The notes beneath the pieces are model-generated. The model was not told the origin of the DNA. It worked only from the letters and a program-made list of their open reading frames with translations, and made no database searches. From Echinarachnius parma (lineage: Eukaryota > Echinodermata > Echinoidea > Clypeasteroida > Echinarachniidae), in the NCBI GenBank assembly GCA_037951105.1, contig JBAMJV010003990.1, positions 37,501 through 101,500 of the forward strand: a stretch of DNA of 64,000 bases, read 5' to 3'. The translations under genes were made by a program, and so were the position numbers. Numbering within the stretch: position 1 is the first letter of the stretch; every line of letters starts with the position of its first letter. This document shows, piece after piece, positions 13,173 through 26,000 of the stretch.

Positions 13173-13843
13173 GTGGGTGTGGTAATGAATTCTCGAATCG
13201 CTTCCTAATTAGGACAAAATTCAAAGATTAATATAAATACTGTAGGCGTCGTCAATATTATGTTTTTGCTATTTTTCATTTGTAGAAGTTTCCTTTTGGA
13301 GGAGAATCCCGTTATTCATATATAAATAGATATATAATAACGTGCTTCACTAATCTTCTTTCCAATTTGGTATAATTGTTTTCGTTGTTACATGTATTAA
13401 TCTTGTGCATGCAGTCTCAAGTGTTTTTCAACATGGAAAAAGGTGTGGTTCTGGATTATTGAATGGCTTCTTAAATCAGACAACATCACATAATTATATA
13501 AATAAGACTGATGTCGTCACTTTATTTGTTATATTTTCGTTTTAGAAGATTCTTTTTTTTGGTATTATTTATAGAAACTACTAATGAACATGTTTGTATT
13601 ACTTATAATTATGATATATGGTTGTCCAGTGGGGCAACTAAAATTTGACGGTTTAATACTTTTAGTGGTCTTTATTAGTTATAATTTTAATAATTGCGAG
13701 ACTTCTATTTGCATTAATTTCCCGTTATTGTTTATTTGAACAACTACTAGTTAAACAATATCTAATTGCAAAGGTCATTTTGGTAGTATAATTACGTTAT
13801 TGTTCTAGACATATAAAAAGACAAATAGATGAATAAATATTAC

Positions 13844-14482
13844 TTAAAGGGAGAGATCCACTTTTGCAAGCCAAAATTCAAAAGTTGCGAGGTTATTGTC
13901 TTATATGAAAGGAAATGTCATTTTATAGCATGCCTGAACAAATTAGGGCTTGAAATCTCTTTTTCGTGGAGTTATAGACCTAAAACTGAATAAACTGAGG
14001 GACGTCGGTTAATTAGGTACATACGTATTTTCGGCCGGTGAGTAAGTTTGTACATAGATTTCACGGAGTGCCAGATCGGTATGCATGACCCCTACGTGAC
14101 CCGCGCTAGCTACGTGACTCGCGCATAAGTACTAATGTGTGAGCGTTTACCAAGCAAAATACCCAAACATCGCTTAAACTGACTACAAGTAATTATATAT
14201 TGTTTCTTTTTTAGATCTTTTTCCGTGACATACGTTAACAAATGTCGGCTTCACAATACCTTTACGAGAATTAGTACTATATTGTTGTAATATTATGCTA
14301 AATCAGTTGAACTCCTTTAGTGACCGATATATAGTTTAAATGGAGGGACGCATTCGTTTTTCATTAGTAGAATCCAAATTAGAGGGCTGTTCGCCTTGAT
14401 TTTTTTTTGCGTGTTACATTGATCCCCATCCGTCAACTGAAAGCTGTTCAGACGTTTTGTAAAAGTGGACCTGTCCCTTTAA
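13844..14482. mobile_element. MITE family M2 (copy 1)
   Basis: Starts TTAAAGGGAGAGATCCACTT and ends AAGTGGACCTGTCCCTTTAA; the second copy at 19478-20109 shares the interior (AAAAGTTGCGAGGTTATTG, CTTGAAATCTCTTTTTCGTG). No ORF of note. Confidence 0.85.
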
Positions 14483-14680
14483 GAAAGTCTTCGTCGATGA
14501 ATTATCTCTTCTCTTCAAGTAGTCTGCCCACAGGCAGGTTTAAACTTCTCTCCTAAGTGATCTTTCTTTAACATTTGCATATGGCCTTGTGTCACTGAGT
14601 CAAGGAGCATTTTGCGCTTCCTTCCACTTGGTCTTTCCGCTTTAAGTCTGCCTTCGTTTACAGTTTTCAAACGATTCAGA
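14483..14680 (-). mobile_element. 3' fragment of an RTE-like LINE
   Basis: On the minus strand this reads EGRLKAERPSGRKRKMLLDS and VTQGHMQMLKKDHLGEKFKP, which lines up with the C-terminus of the LINE at 24.9 kb (LEGRIPGKRSRGRKRIMMLD, SVTNGPYGDFKRRAM). It directly abuts a MITE on one side and the CR1/Jockey-type LINE on the other. Confidence 0.65.
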
Positions 14681-14865
14681 CACTGCGTGCGGGATATTGC
14701 ACTTATTTAAGAAATTTAAAAGACGATTATAAACAGCACGTTCTAATATCTTAGAAAAGGCTGAAGTTATGATACAGGTCTATAATTTGATGCTGTTTCT
14801 TATGATCCATTTAAAAAAAACAGGTATAACCTTTGCAACTTTCAATTTATCAGGTACATAACCGG

Positions 14866-15373
14866 TTTAGTAACCAAAACCTGCACAATAGCATTACAAA
14901 CTAATAGTTATAACTCCACCATGCTCGAAAGGTATAACAAAATTGCAAACTACTATGTAAAAAAGCCTCTTATCATTAAAAAAAAAAGGGCAATTATAAC
15001 ACAAGAGGGCGCTCTCTAAAAAAGCATTGCATGGTTTTAACCATTTTCATACAAAATTATGCATGTGATGTTTTGTTGAAATATTGATTAAATAGAGAGA
15101 TCATCAATAACTATCTAAAAATCTCTTTTGAAAAGTTTTGAAAAAGTATAAGCATTTTGTAAAAAATCATCGAATAAAATTTAATATGGGGCCCAGATTT
15201 ATTCCAATCGAATATATTTATTGATATTTCAGTCGTTTCTGAACCGATTTTGATCAAATAAAGTTTATTCTGCCATTAAAATTGTATGCTCAGTTACACT
15301 CAGTTTGTCATTATCTTACAAACATATTATTTCGTGCAGCGCCCTCTATACCAAAACTGAACTACCCCTTAAA
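14866..15373. mobile_element. MITE family M1, inverted copy inserted in a LINE
   Basis: Same interior as the 12.6 kb copy in opposite orientation (unit ending CCAAAACTGAACTACCCCTT). Roughly 55 bp of the left end is missing. It splits the reverse transcriptase region of the decayed LINE. Confidence 0.8.
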
Positions 15374-15635
15374 TGGGTAACAAACATTGTGAACAACTCT
15401 TTTCAATAATCTTATACTTACTTCATCATATCCAGAACTTTAAATCACTTTTCATTGTACTTACTATATCAATTATTTCCTTCGGAGTAATAGGATTAAA
15501 ATATGCTGTAGATTCATTAAAAGGAATATTTAAAACAATTTCATCTTCATTATTCAAATTGCCATTCAGATTATCAGTTAAACTTGGACCCACATTTATA
15601 AGGTGAATATACTTTTATAATTTATTACACGATCA

Positions 15636-15998
15636 TTAAAGTGAGGCCTGTAAAGTGTCTATACTCCACGAAAATTACTTGAAGCTTCCTCGTTTCTCTT
15701 CTGTGTTGTTTAGCTTATGGTAAGAGAAGAATCCAATAGGGTAAGATTTGTTCAAATGTCCCTTTAATATGAAGATAATTATCATTGATAATCCTTCAGC
15801 TCAAACCTCATAAACGTCATACAGTAATTTGTTGTAAAAGCTGACGCAAATGTTCGTTTTTTAACCAGGAAAGCAGTGTTCTTTTTCAATGAAACTTTCA
15901 CACATCATTCGGACATATCTTACAATGATTTTGTTATAGAATTGAAGTCTCAAATGTCAGTTTGGGCAATATCTGACACTTAACAGGTGCACCTTTAA
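15636..15998. mobile_element. MITE family M4 (copy 2), inserted in a LINE
   Basis: Starts TTAAAGTGAGGCCTGTAAAG and ends TTAACAGGTGCACCTTTAA; shorter than copy 1 through internal deletion. It sits between the linker and pre-RT parts of the decayed LINE. Confidence 0.78.
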
Positions 15999-16939
15999 GA
16001 ACAATTGAATCTGGCATATTTTGTTCGCCTGCTTCCCAATGCTTGCATTTATCAATTCCCATATTTTCTTAATATTTCCAGAGGCATATTCAAACTTAGT
16101 CTTACAATATTTTTTTTAGCCTTTTTAATCAATTTATTAACTTTATTTCTACACTTTGTATACACTTGTTTTTCTATAGTCAGTACGATTATTAAAATAT
16201 TTGTTATACAATTTACATTTCTTTTTACAGATCTTGCGTAATTCTTTAGTGAACCAAGCATTATTGCACTTCTTTCTTTTTAAAATTGTTTTAAAGGAAA
16301 ACATTCATTACAAATTACAATATAATTACTTAAAAAGTAATCATATCAATTATTAACATTATCGAAATTGAATGACCATGAAATATTTGACATTTTACGG
16401 TAATATCACGTTTAAAATACAAAGGTTTTTCATTATTTCCAACCACTTTATTATTATCTAAAAATATTGGCAAGTGATCACTTATATCACTAACAATTGT
16501 GCCCGTCCATGACTCATCCAAGTTATTTGTAAAAACATGATCAATAAGTGTACAGGAACTATTAGTTATGCGTGTAGGGCAATGTATCATAGGGTATATA
16601 GTATTTACCATTAATATATCTAAAAAGGCATTCACATGTTGACAATAACTAATATGAAATAAATTAATGTTAAAATCACCCATAACATATACAACTTTAT
16701 TTTTTCCTATTTACGATATATTCTTGCACAAATTATTGGACTGATTGATCAGGAGGTCGATAAAAAAACACCAATACAATTTGTATTCTTTCGATTTTTT
16801 GATTTCAATAAAAATATATTCAAATTTTGAGTTGTTAACTTCTAAATCAGTTCGCCGTTTAAACTTCAAATGCATACTCCTACTCCACCTCCCCTTCTGT
16901 TCTCTCTGGCATTCATTACAAATGTATATTGACTAATAT

Positions 16940-18060
16940 TATATTAAGGTATAATTGCATCTTTTATCAAAATTTCACATAGAATACATATGTGTAATAC
17001 TATAATTTTGTATAGTAAAGTATGTTATATTTATGTCAAGATCAGAGGGGGAAAGTACCAATTTTAGAAAAAGTGAAACAAACTATTTTTAATTTTAGGG
17101 ATGAGGAAAAGAAAATAGCCACTAGAATGGGAAAGCTGGGGTTACATCTCCAAAAGTGGGAGCAGCTTAATGTTAATTCTGATTTATCTTTCTCTCTATC
17201 GTGAGGGTGTAAAATTAACCTCTTGCAGCCTGGTTAATTTATGTATTTTGTATTTGTGTGTATAGTAGTTGAGAAGGTGAGCAGATATCCATTGAGTAAG
17301 TAGCGTGTGTGTGTGTGTGTGTTATTGTGTGTGTGTCGTACGCGACAATGCGTGCGTGTGAGTGTGAGTGTTTTGGGGGAGGGGGTGGGGGTTGCCAGGG
17401 GTGGGGAAGGGCGCTTTTGCTCTTTTATTACAGAGTAACCTCCGATTTGTTTTATTATTTTACGTTAATAATGCAACATTTAAGTTACTGTAATAGAAAA
17501 TACAAATTGTCATCGTTGTATTTGTTTATTAATATTAAATGATGTAACATTTTGTATACTGTTCATTTGATAATATTTGTAATCTGTAAATGTTAACGTT
17601 ATTTTGCTGTTCATCTGTATTTTCATTTGACGGAATAAAAACATTATGACCCTCCCCAAAAAATTATTTTGAACAATTGGATTCGGACAGTAACGATTCA
17701 GATTGTCTGTAATCAGTCATGCGTGATCTATTGACATTTTCTGGGGTCATATGGAAGGAATGAAATAAGCTTTGCCATACTATGTACATGTCCTTTTTTT
17801 TACTAAAAAACCTTAGTAATCGAGAAATTAACCATCAAACTCGGGTTTCGTTTTTTTACAGACATGTTTATTTGAAGACTTTCGGATTGAAATAGGCCAT
17901 TCACACAATTCAAGAAGTTAAATCAGGCTCATGATGTAGGCCTTTTTTGCTTGTAGGCTTGCATTTGTGTGGGATTTTTGTTTGATTTGAGGTGGGGGCA
18001 CTTTGGTGGAAGAAACATCAGAAATGATGGAATATAATTTGTTTTTAGCTATCAACCAAT
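16940..18060. other. Non-coding sequence between LINE and AC microsatellite
   Basis: Contains a 60-codon ORF (17022-17204, QRGKVPILEKVKQTIFNFRD) with no recognisable homology, GT repeats, a G-rich patch and an isolated AATAAA at about 17634. No gene supported. Confidence 0.45.
17304..17336 (+). repeat. Short (GT)n microsatellite
   Basis: GT repeat, followed by a G-rich patch (17373-17412). Confidence 0.8.
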
Positions 18061-18111
18061 AGTGATATGCATTATAACACACTTACACATAAAACAAACA
18101 TGCATACGTTC

Positions 18112-18155
18112 ACATGCACGCACACACACACACACGCACCTACATTTACGTACAT

Positions 18156-18189
<34 letters not shown>

Positions 18190-18212
18190 ACGTACACACA
18201 CACACACACACG

Positions 18213-18283
<71 letters not shown>

Positions 18284-18288
18284 GCACA
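18112..18288 (+). repeat. (AC)n/(CG)n microsatellite
   Basis: About 175 bp of AC repeat ending in an alternating CG block (CGCGCGCGCG), a strong candidate for Z-DNA. Overlapping His/Thr or Val/Cys ORFs are artefacts. Confidence 0.9.
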
Positions 18289-18969
18289 ATAACTCATTCA
18301 TATAATTATCTTGGGACAGATACAGCTTGAACAAGTGGCTCCCCTTTCTCCAATCCCTCTTACTATGATAGACTTTACATTTAAACATTCAAGCTGACCT
18401 TAAAAAAGTAAACCCCTTGGACTTTAATTTTTGTTTTTAGATGACTTATAAGTTTAAATACAACAATTACTGTCACAAATTAAAGTCCGGCCTTAATGTA
18501 AACATATTTAATTTGGCCTTAAAATTAATCCTAGAATTTAAGAGGAATAGCCTTTGCTATTGTCTTCACAGGTACTCCCCATGCATGATAGAGACCTTTA
18601 ATTGTTATATTGGTTTTATTTACTGAATATACACCTATGTGTGTAAAACTCGCATCCAGACTACGAACAGTGACGAATAAGATAACGCACAAACAAAATT
18701 GTTGCTGAATTCAATGTATTTTATGTAAAGATATTTGTATCATATTCAATAACAACATCATTTATAAACATGTTCCAGATCAGGAAAGCACAAATCGAAT
18801 ATAGATAGGTCTCAAATGTTATTAAAATACATATTAAAATGATAACAAGTCATCTTATTTGTTTAACTATAAAACGAAATTTTTACAAAGTAGTAATTTA
18901 ATTCCCTTTAACTAAAAATCGATTAACAAATTCCCCACTCAAAACAAAGAGGGGCCTGAGTGGGTTAGT

Positions 18970-19330
18970 TAAGTTCAGAACCTACTGAACGTATTCGTTC
19001 CTTTACGCTTTTAGACCGATAGATTGCGAAACACGCCATTAATGATATGAGTGTATAGAGCTTTAGCAAGGTAATGTCGCCGTTTATTCGGCAGGAACGT
19101 GCAATAGTAATACCATGGTAAAATAGAATACGTAACAAATAAATAAATAAAGAAAACCAATATATGTTAGCATACTGAAGTTCAGAACCTACTGAACGTA
19201 TTCATTCCTTTACGCTTTTAGACCGATAGATGGCGAAACCCCCATTAATGATGTAAGTGTAAAGAGTTTTGTTATTAAGCAAGGTAATGTTGCCGTTTAT
19301 TCGGCAGGAATGTGCAATAGTAATACCAAC
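18970..19330 (+). repeat. Pair of ~145 bp direct repeats
   Basis: AGTTCAGAACCTACTGAACG begins both copies (18974 and 19182), which run to TGCAATAGTAATACCA. The start is itself palindromic (GTTCAG...CTGAAC). Confidence 0.75.
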
Positions 19331-19477
19331 ATAAACTAATATGATGTTTCATATGGATCTTGGGTAAAAAAAGAACCTGTGAGCGATCTATTCATAGTAT
19401 CCCTAATATTGATTTAATTTCAATAAACAAACCATTGCATTTACAGATTTAAATAATACATTATGAACAATTCTGTT

Positions 19478-20109
19478 TTAAAGGGACTGTCCGCCTTTTA
19501 CAAGCCAAATTTCAAAAGTTGCGAGGTTATTGTCTTATATGAAAGAAAATGTCATTCAACAGCATGCCTGAAAAAATTAGGGCTTGAAATCTCTTTTTCG
19601 TGGAGTTATAGACCTCAAAATAATAAAACGACACAGCGCGTTTAATTGTGCAGTGTACGAGTATTCACCCGGTGCGAAATTTCGCTCACGGCGATTTCCA
19701 CGGAGTACCACGTTGCTATGCGTGACCACTACGTGACCCGCGCACAGATTGTTATCGAACAACGGCGTAAGCAAATAATAAACAAAATAACCAAAACTCG
19801 CTAAAACTGACTACATGTAATTGTATATTATTCATTTTCGAGACCTTTTCCGAGACATACCTTTACAAATGTCGGCTTCACAATACCTTTACAAGAATAA
19901 GTACAATATTGTTGTAATATTATGCTTAATCAGTTAAACTCCTTTATTGACGTATATATAGTTTGGTGGAGGGGCGCATTCGTTTTTTATTCGTCGAATC
20001 CAAATTACAGGGCTGTTCGATCTGAATTTTTGTGTGTGTGTTACATTCATCCTCTACCGTCTACTGGAAACTGTTCAGACGATTTGTAAAAGGCGGACAG
20101 TCCCTTTAA
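19478..20109. mobile_element. MITE family M2 (copy 2)
   Basis: Starts TTAAAGGGACTGTCCGCCTT and ends AAGGCGGACAGTCCCTTTAA, a near-perfect inverted pair. A fragment of family M3 follows directly. Confidence 0.87.
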
Positions 20110-20195
20110 AGGCATCTAGTAACTTTTTTGACACATGCCACATTTGAAATTAATGTTATGGCCTAGTAATAAGTGAAAATGCTCATGATAAAAAG
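20107..20195. mobile_element. MITE family M3 fragment
   Basis: AAAGGCATCTAGTAACTTTT and the following about 80 bp match the M3 left end; the rest is missing. Confidence 0.55.
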
Positions 20196-20219
20196 GTGCT
20201 CGCCTATTGTTGATGCCCC

Positions 20220-20545
20220 AACATTATATTTCTGACGGTTTAGTACGAAAATAACACGGATTTGCCTGAATATAAGCCGGTTTTGCCCGAAATTGTCGAC
20301 ATAATTATTGCCTTTAAATCGACACGATTGCAAGACAGTGCATGACAATATCTGTCTGAATTTAAATGTTCTGCGGCCCCAATATGGATGTTTTCGAAAA
20401 TCCATGGGTGAGGGGGGGGGGGGGGGGGGGGGGCACGTGCCCCCACTAATTTGCCAAAACAATAACTAATATAAGGTGATACACATAGATGTGCCCCTGA
20501 ATCATTCGCGTGCCCCCAATCAGTCCGACCACGCAACGCCAAATG
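20220..20545 (-). repeat. GCCCGAAT repeat plus poly-G element (relative of the 5.1 kb unit)
   Basis: Contains AACACGGATTTGCCTGAATA-like units, a G run at 20411-20432 and CCCCCAATCAGTCCGACCAC, as at 5230. Order is inverted relative to the 5.1 kb copy. ORFs through it are not genes. Confidence 0.6.
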
Positions 20546-21370
20546 GGCATGGTCAATTAACATTTTACAATTGCGTGCTCGCAAGCACTTGGCACTGTAG
20601 GGGTAGCTTGCTGGGGGTACAAAGCGGCTGACTACAAACGTACATACAAGTTATTGGCATACATATACAAAGATTAATAGGCACATTATGTGCTAAAGCG
20701 GAGACATCTAGCTCGGGTTCTCCTCTTCAATGAATGATCCATGATTCATCAGCGCGTCCAAGGCTGTCGCTTGAAGTCAGCTAGCCTGCAAAGAAAAGTA
20801 ACCAAAAAAAATGCACCAATGTTAAACATAGGTTTATAAAGTCAGGGGCATATAGCTACGAAGGCTGGTGTTAAAAACTATCCGTGCCTCCAATGATTTA
20901 AGGGCAAACGAAACTTTAAAAAAAGGAAACACATATATTCGTTCTCACAACGTTTAGACTCATACCAATTATTTATATACAAGCGATACATAAATTATGA
21001 CTAAATGGAAAACGGTGTATTTGTTTAGATCATGTGTTGAAGGGAGGATGAGGTATTACTAGTTCGACTGCTATAATTATTGCTTCTTCTCCTACTACTA
21101 CCACTACTATTACTACTACTTTACAACCCATATAATCTTATCAACAATGTAAATACGTATTTATTCCATTTTCTTCTTTTGGAGACAACGTCAAATTTTC
21201 TGGAAAAAGAATATTGAAGGGCCAACATAACACAAATTACGTTCCCCACCCTTTAAAGTCGCAGCTTGTGATGTGTTTATGAAGGTTATGAAAGTTAATG
21301 AGAGGCCGTGACGAAGGTTGTAGGCATACTCTCGGGATGGATAGGTGCCCGCGGTTGCCAAGGTGATCGT

Positions 21371-21466
21371 GGTTGGTTGGTTGGTTGGTTGGTTGGTTGG
21401 TTGGTTGGTTGGTTGGTTGGTTGGTTGGTTGGTTGGTTGGTTGGTTGGTTGGTTGGTGGTTGGTGG
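21371..21466 (+). repeat. (TTGG)n microsatellite
   Basis: About 22 perfect GGTT units. ORFs reading PTNQ repeats across it are not genes. Confidence 0.9.
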
Positions 21467-21639
21467 TTGTGACAACTCTCCGAGACAGTAGCTGCTGATG
21501 TGGTAGATTGGAAGGTGGACAGGCGCTCAAGACATCGTTGATGGTTGTTCCGGTTTAACTGTATATTTTAAATGAGGTTTGAGACGGGAGAGAGAGAGAG
21601 TGGGTGAAGAGAAAAGACAGCCATAGAAAGAAAGGTAGA

Positions 21640-21810
21640 TTGATGCAGTATAGATAGATAGATTGATAGATAGATAGATAATTAGATATATAGATAGATA
21701 GATAGATGGATAGGTAATGTAGATAGATAGATATATATAATATATATATCTCATATAGATAGATAGATAGTATTATAGATAGCTATATAGATAGATAGAT
21801 ATTGTGTAGG
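21640..21810 (+). repeat. (TAGA)n microsatellite, interrupted
   Basis: GATA/TAGA units with small interruptions. Followed by a G tract near 21820-21841. Confidence 0.85.
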
Positions 21811-22125
21811 GGAGGGGTGGATGGGGGGGGGGGGGGGGGGGCAACAAAAATAAACATCCACCTCTGGTGTTCACCCAGGGTCCTCTCGGGGTTAGTAATA
21901 TTATGCAGTTTCATATAATGGAGAATGTTATCAATAACGGGCGTTTTGGGATCACTATTATAATGATCGCTCTATCCAACCCTAGTGATGACAGAGCGGA
22001 ACACCGACGCGTCGGTGACTGGACGTTACTTCAGGTGGTGTTTTTGGAGGCACGTGGCATCAGTTAGTAAAAAGGGACGTGACACTACATCGATGCTCTT
22101 TCTCCTCCGGATCCGTTGCATCTGA

Positions 22126-22325
22126 TCAGCATCTGGCTAGATTACCTAAAGCTATGGGAGGAATGGATACGGGAGTGGGTTCGAGCAGCCCTTCCCCATC
22201 TGAATACGATGAGGAAAGAGCACCAGTTGTGTTATCATGGTTATGGTAGAACTGGTTTCTCGATCCAAAAACAAGGAAACCCCATTCGTTCCTGGGATTA
22301 CAGAGTGAGAACCGTGGAACCTTCC
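22126..22325 (-). CDS. L2 possible terminal exon (C-terminal tail), uncertain
   Basis: An open frame after the mucin exon that could be entered in phase 1 through an aaaatag acceptor and would end at a TGA. It would encode GKVPRFSLCNPRNEWGF and a tail with YSDGEGLLEPTPVSIPP. The polypyrimidine tract is poor and no transmembrane helix is visible, so this may be chance. I do not recognise the sequence. Confidence 0.2.
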
Positions 22326-22473
22326 CTATTTTGACCAGCACGTGATTACACGTATCACATTGCTTTGATGTTTCACATCCGTAATGACCAATGTTGCAGA
22401 GCGCGCAATAAAAAGTAAAGAAACATGCAGAATTAGATACTTCCCTTTTAGCCACAACTCGAAATACTAGTAC

Positions 22474-23022
22474 CTGTTGCAGGCGTGGTGGTTTCCACTA
22501 CTGCGGTTGAAGCTGTGGTAGTTAGAGTCATGGTGGTTGGTGTTGTAGCTTCTGGTGTGGTGGTGCTGGCGGTTGTAGTTGAAGGTGCTATGGTGGTTGT
22601 TGTCCCCTGAGTTGTAGTACTCTTGGTAGTATTTATTGGTGCGGTGGTAGTTGGAGGCGCAGAAGTCGTTGCTGATGTTGTTGGTGAAAGTGTAGTTGTA
22701 GAGGGAGACAACGTCGTGGGTGGTGTTGTGGTGATAATATCGGTGGTTGTGGATGGTAAAGTGGTGGTAGGCATTGTGGTTGGCTGAGTGGTTGTACTCT
22801 GCGGGGTAGTAGTTGCTAATGTTGTAGGTGGTGGCGCAGTTGTTGCCGCTGTGGTAGGTGGCAGTGTGGTTGTCGGAACTATGGTTGTTGTAGGTGGTTG
22901 GGTTGTGATCACGGTTGTGGTAGCCATCGTTGTACTTAATGGAGTCATTGTCGCCTCAGGTGTCGTTGTCGCCTCAGGTGTCGTTGTCGCCTCAGGTGTC
23001 GTTGATATTTCCTCCTTTGGAA
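22474..23022 (-). CDS. L2 exon 10: mucin-like Thr/Pro-rich region
   Basis: Acceptor ccctactag (phase 1), candidate donor G|GTACTAG (phase 1); 549 nt. It opens VPKEEIS, followed by three TPEATT-type repeats and then a long run dominated by Thr, Pro, Ser and Ala (motifs such as TTTLPPTTAATT). Such sequence is normally densely O-glycosylated and acts as an extended stalk or gel-forming segment. The antisense frame reads as Val-rich low-complexity sequence and is not a gene. Confidence 0.8.
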
Positions 23023-26000
23023 CTAGTAGGGATACGATTGGACCAATATATTACAAAGAGGGTATTTTAAATAATAATAATGTGGTCAATTATCTTTGTC
23101 AAAGTCAACTGAAAGTACTTGGATCTTTAGTGTTTCTCTTGTACCTAGTCATTCGGCTTATAGTAACACAGAAGGATATGGGTATTTCATTTGTAAAATG
23201 TTTCCCTAATAATTGAATTTATTGGATGAAAAGCGTTGTAATATAGTCAACGTTAAAAAGCAGTAGGTGATACAATCTGTTATCAATGTTCATAGCGTAG
23301 GGAATTATACGGTACAAGTTTGCATTAATTTACATATACTCTGGTAGAATAACAAATCGTGAATATTTGCCAATAAGTATAATATTGTTATGATTAGTGT
23401 TATATGTGCTCGGACAATTACATTTATCTGTTGAGATTTCGTAGAAAGATTTTTATCTGACTATAAACATGAATTAAATATGTTTGCATAGTCTGGAGAA
23501 ACCACTGTCATTTATTCTTAGCCCTGGTCGATTCATAACTGTGAATAACGGTGTTTTGTTCAGGGAAAGTTCTCTACCTTATGATTGTTTACAAACAATA
23601 AACAAGGGAACTATAAAGTACGGCTATAGCAAAAACCATGCACTTGTCGGTAAAAATCAAAATAGAGATGTTCATACCATTACAAAGGCCTCATCACAAG
23701 CGTTCATTTGATGCTTTGTTCTAACTAATTGGTCAATAGTTGGCGAAGATAGCCCGGGGGGGGGGGGGGGGGGCACTCAACTATAATGCTGTACACACGC
23801 GCGACCAAACAAACGCGTAAAAAGGGTACTTTTTGCCGATCATGGCGCGTCACGCGTTTAGGGTGTCAAAAAGGCCAACATCAGACAAAATGGGTATGTT
23901 TGTGGAGTTAAACAAATACGCGTTTAGGGTATCTTTTTCTCAAACATTTCAATTAGTTTTAGAGGTTTAATTGAGAGCAATTGACGTAGACCTTGTTTAG
24001 GGGTATGTTTTAGGGGTTATACTTGTTTAGGGGGCAAAATTGTCAAAAAAGCACGCGAAAATACTTGAATAGGGTATAAATTTGACCAATGGATAAAACT
24101 TGTTTAGGGTGGGTTTGAAAAAACCTGTGGTCGCGCGTGTGTACATCAATATAGTTGAGTAGCCCCCCCGGGGAAGATATGATTGTTTAAATTGTACAAT
24201 CATAGGCCTTATACACACATTTTGTGAACTTAGAATGCCCATTTCTTCCAAACATGAATTACAGACAAGTGCCGGGTTTTGCTATATCATTCCAGTTGTT
24301 GGCCATTGAACAATGGTTGGCTATTATACAATTTAGGACAACGTATAAGCATTCAGTAGAAGCTAAATAGCTTTGTAGATGGACAAACTAGCGATTTGGG
24401 TCTCCTTGCTTCAGAGCCATTTAAGCCCGGCGCAGACAGAGCCGACTCGACCCGATCCGACTGGTTTTCAGTCAGGCTAGAGTCAGTTTCGCTCAGTCGG
24501 AGCCAATCGAACATGTTGAATCGGTCTCGAATGACCTCCGACTGGCACTTGACTGGAAAAACCGGAGTCCTGGGGAAGCACATTCGGAGTTAATCAGGCT
24601 GAAAACCAGTCGGATCGGGTCGAGTCGGCTCTGTCTGCGTCGGGCTTAAGACGTTGCTCTGAGTTCATTACATTATTATTGTGATCCTGCCAATAGACCT
24701 GTCCTCCTTTCCTGCTCTCATGTGGAAACATTATCAATATGGCGTTTGCTCAACGTGTAATGCCATGTTGAAAAGCCCGCTGGCTTATTACCGACCTTTA
24801 CTGATAACTGCTGATCCTGTTGCTGTAAACTACCACGACATAATATAAAACGTTTTCGCCTTCTTCTTCTGGTGATTCTGCTCAGGAGCAGGTCCTTATC
24901 ACCATCACACCTCTCTTCTCATGGCTCTTCTTTTAAAGTCTCCATATGGGCCATTCGTAACAGAATCCAACATCATGATGCGTTTCCTTCCTCTTGATCT
25001 CTTTCCTGGTATTCTTCCTTCCAGTACCAGTCTGAGCAAATTGTTATGTCTGATGCTGTGTGCCACCCATTTCCTCTTTCTGTTCTGGATGATTCCAATT
25101 AGTTTCCGCTCTTCTCCGACTGTCTCCAACACTCTTTCGTTGTTGATTCTATCTGTCCATTTGATTTTCAGAATGCGTCTCCAGCACCACATCTCAAAGG
25201 CTTCCAATCTGTTGATGTCTGATTTCATGATGGTCCATGCTTCAGATGCATAGAGAAGGATGCTCCATACCAGGGACTTCACTAATCTCTTTTTCAGATT
25301 GAGATTTATGCTCCGTGTGAAAAGTTCCTTCCTCTTCATGAAAGCATTCTTTGCCATTCCAATTCTAGTTCTGATCTCTTTCGAGCATCTTCCACTTTCG
25401 CACAGCACGCTTCCCAGATACTTGAACTCTGTAACCTGTTCTAATATTTGTCCATTAATACTGATTCTCAGGTTGGATGGCAGTTTTCCAATCTTCATCA
25501 CCTTGGTTTTCTTGATGTTTATCTTCATTCCATATTGTTCGCTGGTGTTATTGAGTTGTGTTACCATTTCTTGTAGTCCTTCTTCAGTGCTCGTTATCAT
25601 TGCCTGGTCATCTGCATACCGCACAGCTTGAAGAGAGCAGCCACCCACTGTAATGCAGTCTTCTACTGTTTCAAGTGCCTTATTGACCATTTCTTCTACA
25701 TAGATGTTGAATAGTAGAGGTGAGAGTGGGCATCCTTGTCTCACGCCTCGTCCAATTGTGCCTGGACTTGACTCCTCTCCATTGACTCTGATTGTAACTT
25801 CTTGGTTCATGTACAGTTCAGCAATGAGCCTTCGGTCCTTCCAGTCTACTCCAATTTTCTTGAGTATCTCCATAAGCTTCTCCCACATCACACGGTCGAA
25901 AGCTTTCTCGAAATCAACAAAACAAACGTATATGTCTTGATTGTGTTCGATATTTCTTTCACTGAGGACCCTCATCATTGCAATGGCTTCTCTGGTACCT

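Larger units (their letters stand above)
14690..16935 (-). mobile_element. Decayed CR1/Jockey-type LINE interrupted by two MITEs
   Basis: Fragments in order on the minus strand: endonuclease start (GGGVGVCI, YIFIEIKKSKEYKLYW), endonuclease core MGDFNINLFH ... THIDHVFTN-like and SDISDHLPIF (16330-16683), linker KCRNKVNKLIKKAKK (16052-16261), pre-RT INVGPSLTDNLNG and FNPITPKEIIDIV (about 15430-15606), frameshift, SGYDEVSIRLLKRVV, then after a MITE VPDKLKVAKVIPVFFK and AFSKILERAVYNRLL (14690-14862). Stops and frameshifts show it is dead. Clade assignment is approximate. Confidence 0.8.

Noticed and set aside
18062..18388. Overlapping His/Thr and Val/Cys ORFs
   Set aside because: AC microsatellite read in six frames.
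22788..23216. Val-rich plus-strand ORF
   Set aside because: Antisense of the L2 mucin exon; its composition is forced by the ACN-rich sense strand.
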